Below are positions 25,740-33,026 of a stretch of DNA of 64,000 bases, piece after piece. Under the pieces are notes generated by a model. That model worked only from the letters and a program-made list of their open reading frames with translations, ran no database searches and was not told where the DNA came from. The stretch lies in the NCBI GenBank assembly GCA_964609215.1, contig CAZSQZ010000015.1, positions 20,388 through 84,387 of the forward strand, given 5' to 3'. Origin of the DNA: JABDKJ01 sp964609215 (lineage in GTDB: Bacteria; Bacteroidota; Bacteroidia; Flavobacteriales_D; JABDKJ01). How positions within the stretch are numbered: position 1 is the stretch's first letter; every line of letters begins with the position of its first letter. The position numbers were made by a program, and so were the translations under genes.

Positions 25740-27026
25740 GTGAATAATTCGGATGAATATCAACTAAGTAAAGGCCAAAGAATATTTGCAATTATTTCAG
25801 TTGTTTTGGCTGCGGAGTCATTGTTTCTTCTGCCTTATGTTGTTCCCAGAGTTTTTAGGCCTACCATTCTTGAAGTCTTTCAGGTAGATAACTTTACCTG
25901 GAATTCTTATGTATCTATTTATGGTACGGTTGCAATTTTTGCTTATCTCTTCGGTGGACCACTTGCAGATCGATTTGCTCCTTCTAAATTATTGGCAAGC
26001 GCTTTAGCTCTGACTGCATTAGGTGGTTTGGTGGTTTACTTTGAAACGGATAAATGGATAATGCCATATGTTTATGCTTTTTGGGGCATTGCTAATATTT
26101 TTCTGGGTTGGGCTGCTTTGTTTAAGACCATAAGAATTCTTTCTGGTCGTTTTCAAGCCTTGGGCTTTGGTTTTTTGGAAGGAGGAAGAGGCTTAGTTTC
26201 AGTACTCGTTAGTACTGCTGCGGTATTTGTTTTTAGTCTTTTTATTATTACCGAACTAGATTTGATTGAAGTAACAGATCGCTTGGCAGCTTATCAAAAC
26301 ATAGTTCTTTTTTGCACCCTTTTTATTTTTTTCGTTGCTCTCTTGGTTTTCTTCAGCTTAAAACCATTAGATGGGATCAAAGTATTTCGAGACAATAAAA
26401 TCGAAGTAAAACATATCAAAGAACTGGTGGGAATGCCCGTAGTATGGTTACAAGCTTTCATTATACTCTGCGGATATTCTGCATATAAGGTAAGTGATTA
26501 TTATTCTCAGTTGGCAAATGATGTTTTAGGTTATTCGGAAATTGAAGCAGCGTCTTTGGCAAATTTAATATTATGGATTAGGCCTATTTCAGCAATAGTT
26601 TTTGGAATCCTTGGAGATTTGATAAAGCCTTCAAAAATGATACTCTTTAGTTTTGTTTTGGTAATTATCGGTTGTGTCAACTTAAGTTTCGAGGTAACAG
26701 AACAACATTTGCATTCTCTGGTAATGATTACAATTTGTTCAACTGCTATAGCTGTCTATGCGCTTCGAGGGTTATATTTTTCAATTATGGATGAAGCTTA
26801 CATACCCTTAAGGGTAACAGGAACAGCTGTAGGTTTAGCTTCTGTAATTGGCTATTTGCCCGATATTTTTATGGGGCCCGTTCAGGGATATATTATGGAT
26901 TCATTCCAAGGTATTTTACGTTATCAGTATTTGTTTTTACTCACCGCAGCAATCTCTGTTCTTGGACTCATTTGTACCTTCTTTTTCCGAAGAGCAGTGA
27001 AAAATCAGAATTTTCAGAATAGCTAA
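25740..27026 (+). CDS. MFS transporter
   Basis: An inner-membrane carrier of 428 residues with about 12 predicted helices. The loop after helix 2 has GGPLADRFAPSK, the MFS signature loop in a G-x3-DR-x form. The C-terminal half repeats the pattern (ILGDLIKPSK). The start is GTG 25740; no in-frame ATG fits. The substrate cannot be told. It may be transcribed with the TPR-CHAT gene, but nothing else links the two. Confidence 0.85.
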   Translation: MNNSDEYQLSKGQRIFAIISVVLAAESLFLLPYVVPRVFRPTILEVFQVDNFTWNSYVSIYGTVAIFAYLFGGPLADRFAPSKLLASALALTALGGLVVYFETDKWIMPYVYAFWGIANIFLGWAALFKTIRILSGRFQALGFGFLEGGRGLVSVLVSTAAVFVFSLFIITELDLIEVTDRLAAYQNIVLFCTLFIFFVALLVFFSLKPLDGIKVFRDNKIEVKHIKELVGMPVVWLQAFIILCGYSAYKVSDYYSQLANDVLGYSEIEAASLANLILWIRPISAIVFGILGDLIKPSKMILFSFVLVIIGCVNLSFEVTEQHLHSLVMITICSTAIAVYALRGLYFSIMDEAYIPLRVTGTAVGLASVIGYLPDIFMGPVQGYIMDSFQGILRYQYLFLLTAAISVLGLICTFFFRRAVKNQNFQNS

Positions 27027-27078
27027 CTGAGTTTTTATCAAATAGGTTAACAGATAGATTTATTTACTCATGTTTTTT

Positions 27079-27100
27079 CACCCTTTTAAAAGGGTGTTTT
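27079..27100 (+). terminator. Palindromic terminator-like element after the MFS gene
   Basis: CACCCTTTTAAAAGGGTG is a perfect palindrome followed by TTTT, 52 bases after the MFS stop. A related element with the same downstream GTTTTCAC stands at 29842-29866, so it may be a repeated regulatory element rather than only a terminator. Confidence 0.5.
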
Positions 27101-27174
27101 CACCATTGTATTTTTTTTAGAAAAAATAATCTTGCAATGCTATACTCACACCACACCTTGGATATATTTATTAG

Positions 27175-27217
27175 ACCCCGGGCAAGGCTATGAACAGTGT
27201 TTGCTCGGGGTTTATTT
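27175..27217 (+). terminator. GC-rich hairpin with T-run
   Basis: ACCCCGGGCAA pairs with TTGCTCGGGGT (one G-T pair) around a 15-base loop and is followed by TTATTT. It has the form of an intrinsic terminator 148 bases after the MFS stop, behind the first palindrome. Confidence 0.6.
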
Positions 27218-27566
27218 AGCAAATCAGTTTTATTCCTCTTAATATTTTTTCATCTAAGTAGTGATTTGAATTCATCAGCCCAAATCAATTAGCTCATAAA
27301 ATCAATTTATTTATTGAATCTTTTGTGATGTTTAAACCATTCACAAATGGTGATTTCAACATCCGTATTTAAATTTTTATTGCGTGATTGCAATCGAAAA
27401 ATCTTGAGGGTGTATTTACAAAAAGACTGAGATTTTTGTGATACAGATAAAGAAAATTTTCATACGAAAAATCTCTTCATCCTACCGAAAGATTTGGACA
27501 CAGATACACACCAAAATAATGATGGTTTAAGGTTAAACTATATTATTTGAATATTATCAGTGAGTA

Positions 27567-27610
27567 GTCCCGGGCGATATTGTGAAATGGTTATTGTCCG
27601 GGACTTTATT
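27567..27610 (+). terminator. GC-rich hairpin just before the M19-like gene
   Basis: GTCCCGGGCGAT pairs with ATTGTCCGGGAC (12 bp, two G-T pairs) around a 14-base loop and is followed by TTTATT, ending 17 bases before ATG 27622. It has the same design and similar sequence (CCCGGGC core) as the hairpin at 27175. In this position it may be an attenuator or translation-control hairpin. Confidence 0.55.
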
Positions 27611-27621
27611 AAATTTGAATC

Positions 27622-29499
27622 ATGCCCATATTTGACTTACACGCACATTTTTCTTTCAAACCCGCTAATTCCAAAAACTACTCTACCCAAAGATTACCAG
27701 ACCCTGATCATTGGTCCGAAAGGTTTAAAAAGAAGAAAGACTATAGAGATATAGTCAATTTGCTGGATAAAACCGTAGTTAAATCCTCGCAGCTAAATGG
27801 AAATGCAGCAACAAAGGGAAGCTATAGGATTATTTGCAATGGTCTTTATCCTCTGGAAAGAGACTTTATTGTTAATGCGTTTAAGCAACCTCTTTCTATG
27901 CTTACTGGTTATTCTGTTGAAACGCTTAATGAGTTAAAGAAAAAAGAAAGATCCTACTTTTTCATTTTGGAAAGGGAGTACCTGAATCTTTTGCAAAATC
28001 AGAAAAGACCCCTCTCGGAAAAAGGAAATTTCTACCATTTAGTAGATTCCTTTGATCATATTAAAACAGTGTTAAAAAAGAAGAAAAATGACCTGTGTAT
28101 TCTCAATTCAATTGAAGGTATTCACTGTTTAGCAGAAGATGTTTTTAAAAGCAATGGTAAGCCTGAAAATATTTTAATAGCCGAGGAGAAATTTAGACTT
28201 AAAAAAGAAACCCGAACAGGGGATTCCGTATTTGAAAGATATATAGACAAATTATCCGAGGGAATAGATCGCATTAAATTTGAATGGAAGCACACTCCTT
28301 TATTCATAACCTTTTCTCACCATTATTATAATCACGTTGCTGGACATTCTCCCTCCATTAGTGGTTTTGTGAAATTGGTAGCTCCTCAAAATGGGAAAAT
28401 CACTTTAGAGAAAAATGAAAATCTGACCAGAACCCAGGAGTTCTTTCATATCGGAATTCACAAATGGGGTTATAAACTATTGAGAGATCTTTTAGCCAGA
28501 AGAAAAGAAGGAAAGGGAACTTGTAGAAGAGTCTTAATTGACATCAAACATATGTCTCCAAGAGCTAGGCTGGAATATTATCAGTTTCTCCGCCAGTTTA
28601 ATATAGAAAGAGAAGATCACGTTCCAATTATGTGCAGTCATGCTGGAGTTTCTGGTAGACGGGAAATCGCAAAGCTGAATGCCAAATTTGATTTGCAAAG
28701 TGGAGAAAAAACCAGAAGTCAGTATTTCTACAATGGAGTTATTAATCTTTTTGATGATGAAATAGAAGAAATCATAAACTCAGATGGAATCATTGGTTTA
28801 ATGGTAGATGAACGAAGAATGATAGGGGAGAAGTTGCCACCGGAGGCCAATATGAACAAGAAGCAATTCAATGATTTTACCAAAGAAATAAGTAGATGTT
28901 TGAACGCGGCCAATAAGTTAAAACATAAACAGAAATGGGAAGAGGATAAGTACCTTTTGAGGAAAGAAGAAATTGAAGATGCTGGCGGGAGAGGAAAAAC
29001 TAAAAAACTGGAGCGCCTAAAGAAAAAATATGATAAGGCATTAGAGAAAATTCGTAAAGATTTAGAAGGGGTTGAAAAAGATAGATTGAAAAATAAACAG
29101 TTATTGATCAATGCCTATATGTCTGTTTTGTTCAGGCATATTTTTCATGTTTTAAATACAGTAGGCGAGAGAGGTTGGAACCACATTAGTTTGGGAACAG
29201 ATTATGACGGTGTCATTAACCCTATGGATCTTTATCCAACCTCTGCTGAGATGAGTAGCATTGCACATGACATGGAATTGTTTTGGAATATTAACCTGAA
29301 TAACCCCAATACGGCTATCAAAAAAGAATACAAAAAACATTGTTATGGTAAAAAACCAGAGCATTGGATTAAGTGCTTTCTCATTTTAAATGGAGCCAAT
29401 TTCTTGAAAAAATATTTTAACGATGACTATCTGAAAAAGGGTCTTATTCCTGAGAAAGGTTGGGTGCTAAATAAGACAGAAGAGAAGTTGCTTTTCTAA
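27622..29499 (+). CDS. Long M19 (membrane dipeptidase)-like metal-dependent hydrolase
   Basis: The residue pattern of M19 dipeptidases is present in order: H7-x-H9 in DLHAHF, a bridging Glu165 in SIEGIH, DIKHMS (H310), CSHAG (H340) and GTDYDG (D527, D529). M19 enzymes hydrolyse dipeptides or related amides at a two-metal centre. The protein is unusual in its length (625 residues against roughly 320-450), with an extra N-terminal region of about 100 residues and a basic coiled-coil insert (about 430-495) before the last metal ligand. It has no signal peptide, unlike many M19 proteins. A longer overlapping frame starting at 27560 is a shadow. It stands alone between two long structured spacers, so it may be an acquired gene. 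Confidence 0.75.
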   Translation: MPIFDLHAHFSFKPANSKNYSTQRLPDPDHWSERFKKKKDYRDIVNLLDKTVVKSSQLNGNAATKGSYRIICNGLYPLERDFIVNAFKQPLSMLTGYSVETLNELKKKERSYFFILEREYLNLLQNQKRPLSEKGNFYHLVDSFDHIKTVLKKKKNDLCILNSIEGIHCLAEDVFKSNGKPENILIAEEKFRLKKETRTGDSVFERYIDKLSEGIDRIKFEWKHTPLFITFSHHYYNHVAGHSPSISGFVKLVAPQNGKITLEKNENLTRTQEFFHIGIHKWGYKLLRDLLARRKEGKGTCRRVLIDIKHMSPRARLEYYQFLRQFNIEREDHVPIMCSHAGVSGRREIAKLNAKFDLQSGEKTRSQYFYNGVINLFDDEIEEIINSDGIIGLMVDERRMIGEKLPPEANMNKKQFNDFTKEISRCLNAANKLKHKQKWEEDKYLLRKEEIEDAGGRGKTKKLERLKKKYDKALEKIRKDLEGVEKDRLKNKQLLINAYMSVLFRHIFHVLNTVGERGWNHISLGTDYDGVINPMDLYPTSAEMSSIAHDMELFWNINLNNPNTAIKKEYKKHCYGKKPEHWIKCFLILNGANFLKKYFNDDYLKKGLIPEKGWVLNKTEEKLLF

Positions 29500-29953
29500 T
29501 TGGTATTAAGATATAATAGCCATAACTGATGGCTTAGAAATAAACGGAGATAGGCCATATATGTTTTAATTAGCTTTAAATATTAAACGTCTCATTACTA
29601 GCTGCCAAAAGCCTGAATACTTTAAGAAATGCTATATTAAAATGATAAAAAATCGTTTTTGATAAGCGTGTGCGATATTGAAAAAAAATTAGAGACCCTT
29701 TAAGAAAACAAACAATAGATTCGAACTACAAAGTTCAAATTTTCAGACCTCTAATTTTTAAATGTGTTTAAAACCATCAAATGGAACATAGTTTTTATAC
29801 CACAATATCTGTTTAATCTCGGATACTCCCATAGTTAAATTACCCTATTTAAATGGGTGTTTTCACGGTCTTAGAAGGGTGTATTGAATTGATCTTTTAC
29901 ACTAAGAATAGTGTAATTGACAGGTATTAATTAAACACTATAAATCAATTTCA
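29500..29953. other. Gene-free stretch with inverted repeats
   Basis: 454 bases with no credible gene. An 11-bp inverted repeat AAAAATTAGAG / CTCTAATTTTT (29684-29694 and 29749-29759) encloses the small hairpin GAACT-ACAA-AGTTC (29723-29736) and may end the M19-like transcript. An imperfect palindrome (ACCC...GGGT) with GTTTTCAC after it lies at 29842-29866, and a perfect 8-bp inverted repeat at 29897-29916. Confidence 0.6.
29897..29916. promoter_or_regulatory. Perfect inverted repeat upstream of the two-component cassette
   Basis: TTACACTA-AGAA-TAGTGTAA, 8-bp arms with a 4-base spacer, 37 bases before ATG 29954. Its size and symmetry suit a dimeric regulator site, possibly that of the LuxR-type response regulator encoded downstream. 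Confidence 0.4.
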
Positions 29954-30319
29954 ATGACACTTTACGAAAAAGACAAGATGGTTGATGCTACCATGAATTA
30001 TTGCAACAGAGTAACTCAAATCTCAAATTTGAACTTACAGAACGAGACTTTGTCTCTGGAATTTGAAAAATCAGACTTAGAAACTCTACTCCAGCTTCCA
30101 GAGACGGAAAAAATAATGGGGGTTTGGGGGACTGATCCAAATGATGGAAAACAAAGTATCTATTTAATACCTTTGGACAGAGATGGCCGAGCAGTTAGGA
30201 TTGATAATGAAGTAAAAGGTGCGGAACTTTGGGGAGGCAAACCACCTTTAGCAACCATTATTGGCCCAAACCAGGCCGCTACTTTGGCTAACGTAGAAGC
30301 TTTTTATAATAGTTTATAA
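29954..30319 (+). CDS. Small protein of unknown function heading the two-component cassette
   Basis: A soluble-looking 121-residue protein without signal peptide or membrane segment, with no family that I recognise. The C-terminal half is better ordered in appearance (VWGTDPNDGKQSIYLIPLD, then WGGKPPLATIIGP). Its stop codon overlaps an ATG (TAATG) belonging to the next gene's probable true start, so it is coupled to the membrane protein and the histidine kinase that follow. I infer a role in the same signalling unit. Confidence 0.65.
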   Translation: MTLYEKDKMVDATMNYCNRVTQISNLNLQNETLSLEFEKSDLETLLQLPETEKIMGVWGTDPNDGKQSIYLIPLDRDGRAVRIDNEVKGAELWGGKPPLATIIGPNQAATLANVEAFYNSL

Positions 30320-30386
30320 TGAAAACCAGACTCAACTGAGCTTAGAATTCGCTATTTATATTGCTCTAATTTTCGCTGCCTTAATA

Positions 30387-30962
30387 ATGTACATTGTTAA
30401 CTGGCGGAAATTAAAATTTATATCTCATTTAATGGTTCCACTGCTTGTAACAACACTAGTTGTTGAGCTCTTGGATTTGGAAAACATAGTTAATCGATCA
30501 TTAAAGGAGAATGGGTATATTTTTATTGAATTCTATCTACTTATTTCATTATATTTTATAGTCTTTAAGGAAAAAATAGTTCGCTATACGCTTATTTTGG
30601 CAGCTATTTTTTTCCTTATTGTTTTTGGAACAGTTTATTATTATTCAGGTTTGGAACATAATAATACCATCTTTTTTTCAATCTCCAATTTGATAATGGT
30701 AAGTTGCTCCTTGTACTTTTTTTATTTACTTTATAAACCACCATTCCATTATAAATCTGTTTTTGCCATTCCATTATTCTGGATAAGTACAGGACATCTT
30801 TTCTATTTTGTTGGAATATTTGTGAACCTGGGGTCAAGATATTTGGTTAGCCCTGAAATTTGGAGCGATCAGACTGTTTTGGATTGGTTAAATTTTATTT
30901 CTAACTATATTCTATATGGGGCTTATTTATTAGCGGCAATATGTCAAGGGATATTCAAATAA
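30387..30962 (+). CDS. Multi-pass membrane protein linked to the histidine kinase
   Basis: A membrane protein with about five helices in the annotated frame and no recognised catalytic motif. It overlaps the kinase gene by 22 bases, and I infer it is the sensory membrane partner. The first legal start (ATG 30387) lies inside a hydrophobic helix. The frame is open upstream for another ~20 residues (LSLEFAIYIALIFAAL) and would join ATG 30319, which overlaps the previous stop, if one A were added to the AAAA run at 30322-30325. The real gene probably starts there, with one more helix. Confidence 0.7.
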   Translation: MYIVNWRKLKFISHLMVPLLVTTLVVELLDLENIVNRSLKENGYIFIEFYLLISLYFIVFKEKIVRYTLILAAIFFLIVFGTVYYYSGLEHNNTIFFSISNLIMVSCSLYFFYLLYKPPFHYKSVFAIPLFWISTGHLFYFVGIFVNLGSRYLVSPEIWSDQTVLDWLNFISNYILYGAYLLAAICQGIFK

Positions 30963-31672
30963 TAATAGTAGCTGTTTTTGCGGCATTCATGCTTTTGGCT
31001 GTAATTTCATTTTTGGTTTTTGCTGTAGTAAAGTATAGAAGGGCTAAAATAGACCATAGAAATGAGTTGTTAAGAACACAGATTAAGGTAAGAAACGAAG
31101 CAATGAAATACGTTTCCGAAGAATTACATGATGATGTTGGTCAATTATTATCACTTTCAAGAATTCATGCCTTTCAATTAAATGAAAACCATCCAGAAGA
31201 TGAATCGGCCATTGAACTCTTAAGTCTTATCACAAGTTCCTTAGAAAAAGTGAGGAATATTTCTCATGTTCTAATAAACGGAGATCGGGGGCAATTAAAC
31301 TTATCTGAAATAATAAAAGAAGAAAAAAGAAAAATTAATGCATTAGGTGATATTGAGATTCTTATGAATGGAGACTTGGAGAATATAGATGTAGAGTCAG
31401 AGAAAGTTCCATTTATTCATAGGATAATTCAAGAAGCTTTGAATAATATAGTGAAACACTCAGAAGCAAGTGAAATTGAACTGGATGTTTCGCAGAATGA
31501 ACACAAAAAGATTATTCGTATCAGAGATAACGGAAAGGGCTTTGATTCTTCCAAAGGGGGTTTAAAAGGGATAGGATTAAAGAATATGCAAGAAAGAGCA
31601 GATTTGATAGGAGCTGAAATAATTATAAATTCAGCGCAGGGAAAAGGTTCTTCAATAGAACTTATCCTCTGA
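30941..31672 (+). CDS. Sensor histidine kinase (NarX/DesK type)
   Basis: One N-terminal membrane helix (about 7-30) is followed by a HisKA_3 dimerisation domain with ELHDDVGQ (phospho-accepting His63) and a HATPase_c domain (N box in EALNNIVKH, then DNGKGF and GIGLKNMQERA). There is no periplasmic sensor domain of its own, so input may come through the neighbouring multi-pass protein. It precedes a LuxR-type response regulator, its expected partner. Confidence 0.92.
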   Translation: MSRDIQIIIVAVFAAFMLLAVISFLVFAVVKYRRAKIDHRNELLRTQIKVRNEAMKYVSEELHDDVGQLLSLSRIHAFQLNENHPEDESAIELLSLITSSLEKVRNISHVLINGDRGQLNLSEIIKEEKRKINALGDIEILMNGDLENIDVESEKVPFIHRIIQEALNNIVKHSEASEIELDVSQNEHKKIIRIRDNGKGFDSSKGGLKGIGLKNMQERADLIGAEIIINSAQGKGSSIELIL

Positions 31673-31742
31673 AAAAAAGAATATGAGCTCTACACACCTA
31701 CACAAATTGCGATGGCAAAGACTACGCAATGAAACTGAATTT

Positions 31743-32381
31743 ATGGCCAGTCAAGAAAAAATTAATATAGCTTTAATAGATGATCATACCTTGTTTAGGA
31801 AGGGTATTCGCACCATTTTATCTTCGGTAAAAAACTTTAACGTTGTATTGGATACAGAAAATCCAGATGAACTTTTTACTGCATTGGAGAACGATGATAT
31901 ACACATTATCATTGCGGATATTAAGTTACCCGAAATTTCAGGTTTTGATATCACCAAAAGAGTTTCCAAAGAATTTCCAAATGTTAAGGTTATTGCCCTA
32001 TCTATGTTTAATGATGAAACACCCATTATTCAAATGTTAAGAGCAGGAGCAAAGGGATATTTGGTTAAAGGATGTGAACCTTGGGAATTAAAAGAAGCGG
32101 TAAAAGCAGTTTATGAAAAAGGCTATTATAATGGAGATGTAATGACCAGAACTTTAATGAATAGGGTAAGTTCTAAGGAAGATTTAATTCTGAAAGAATT
32201 AGAAGTTGAGTTTCTTAATTATTGTTGTACTGAATTGACTTATAAGGAAATTGCAGATGCAATGAAGGTTTCTCCCAGGACAGTTGATGGATATAGAGAT
32301 AGACTATTCGAAAAGTTGAATGTAAAAAGCAGAACTGGACTTGTAGTTTATGCAATTAAAAATGGCATTTGCATTATTTAA
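31743..32381 (+). CDS. NarL/LuxR-family response regulator
   Basis: The receiver domain has acidic residues D13-D14 and phospho-accepting Asp59 in IIIADI, and the C-terminal LuxR-type helix-turn-helix has ELTYKEIADAMKVSPRTVDGY. I start it at ATG 31743, directly before the first beta strand as is usual; an in-frame ATG at 31683 would add 20 unlikely residues. It is the partner of the upstream kinase and overlaps the convergent deformylase gene by four bases. Confidence 0.92.
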   Translation: MASQEKINIALIDDHTLFRKGIRTILSSVKNFNVVLDTENPDELFTALENDDIHIIIADIKLPEISGFDITKRVSKEFPNVKVIALSMFNDETPIIQMLRAGAKGYLVKGCEPWELKEAVKAVYEKGYYNGDVMTRTLMNRVSSKEDLILKELEVEFLNYCCTELTYKEIADAMKVSPRTVDGYRDRLFEKLNVKSRTGLVVYAIKNGICII

Positions 32382-32989
32382 TCCTCCCTTCTATGTTCTT
32401 CTAAATGATCAATATAAAGTATGCCATTTAGATGGTCAATCTCGTGCTGAAAAATAACTGCAGTAAAATCTTCCACCATTTCCGTTTTGTGTTCACCATC
32501 TAAGCTATCGTAATCTAACAGTATGGCGTAAGCCCTATTCTTTGTTGTATCTCTTCTTTCTGGAATAGACAAGCATCCTTCCAAACAAGGTTGTTTCAGC
32601 TTTGTATACTGAAGAATTTTGGGATTTAGATAAGTTTCAAAAGGAAAACCCTCCTTGTCAAATCTCTGAACACAAATGATATTTCTCAATATTCCAACTT
32701 GAGGAGCGGCAATACCAACCCCCATTGAAATACTGTCAATTACTGTTCGGTGTAATCTTTTTGCAAATAATTGTAAGGTTTTATCCTTCGGATCGGGAAT
32801 AACATCAATGCTTTGAGTCCTCAACAGAATAGAGTCTCTTTTATCCGTAATCTTAAAGACACGCATTGGAGTTTCTTCAGTTCCAGAATGGATGAGATTA
32901 GATTGGTTTACATCAAATGATAATGACTTGTCAAGGGTAAATCTGCTGCAAGCAACTAAAAAGACAAATAACCATATATAATTGACCAA
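32378..32989 (-). CDS. Peptide deformylase-like protein with lipoprotein signal
   Basis: All three peptide deformylase motifs are intact: GVGIAAPQ (90-97), EGCLS (137-141, metal ligand C139) and HEIDH (182-186, ligands H182 and H186, catalytic E183). Deformylases remove the formyl group from new proteins and are normally cytoplasmic. This one begins with a short basic-free hydrophobic leader ending in LVAC (11-14), which looks like a lipoprotein signal, plus about 30 extra residues before the usual domain. It may be an exported paralogue with another substrate, or a cytoplasmic enzyme with a misleading leader. It lies between the two-component genes and the TPR-LuxR regulator. Confidence 0.85.
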   Translation of the reverse strand: MVNYIWLFVFLVACSRFTLDKSLSFDVNQSNLIHSGTEETPMRVFKITDKRDSILLRTQSIDVIPDPKDKTLQLFAKRLHRTVIDSISMGVGIAAPQVGILRNIICVQRFDKEGFPFETYLNPKILQYTKLKQPCLEGCLSIPERRDTTKNRAYAILLDYDSLDGEHKTEMVEDFTAVIFQHEIDHLNGILYIDHLEEHRRED

Positions 32990-33026
32990 CTTGATGATCC
33001 AAAATTAACAATCTCCTTGAAGCCAC

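Larger units (their letters stand above)
27027..27621. other. Hairpin-rich gene-free stretch
   Basis: 595 bases without a credible gene but with much symmetry: an 18-bp perfect palindrome CACCCTTTTAAAAGGGTG (27079-27096) followed by TTTT, two long GC-rich hairpins (27175-27211 and 27567-27604), a 10-bp palindrome GATTGCAATC (27386-27395), and a 9-bp inverted repeat GAGATTTTT / AAAAATCTC (27429-27475). GC-rich stems stand out against the A+T-rich background. Confidence 0.7.

Noticed and set aside
28728..29111. 127-codon minus-strand frame inside the M19-like gene
   Set aside because: It is a shadow of the Lys/Glu-rich coiled-coil insert (Phe/Ser/Leu-rich on the other strand).
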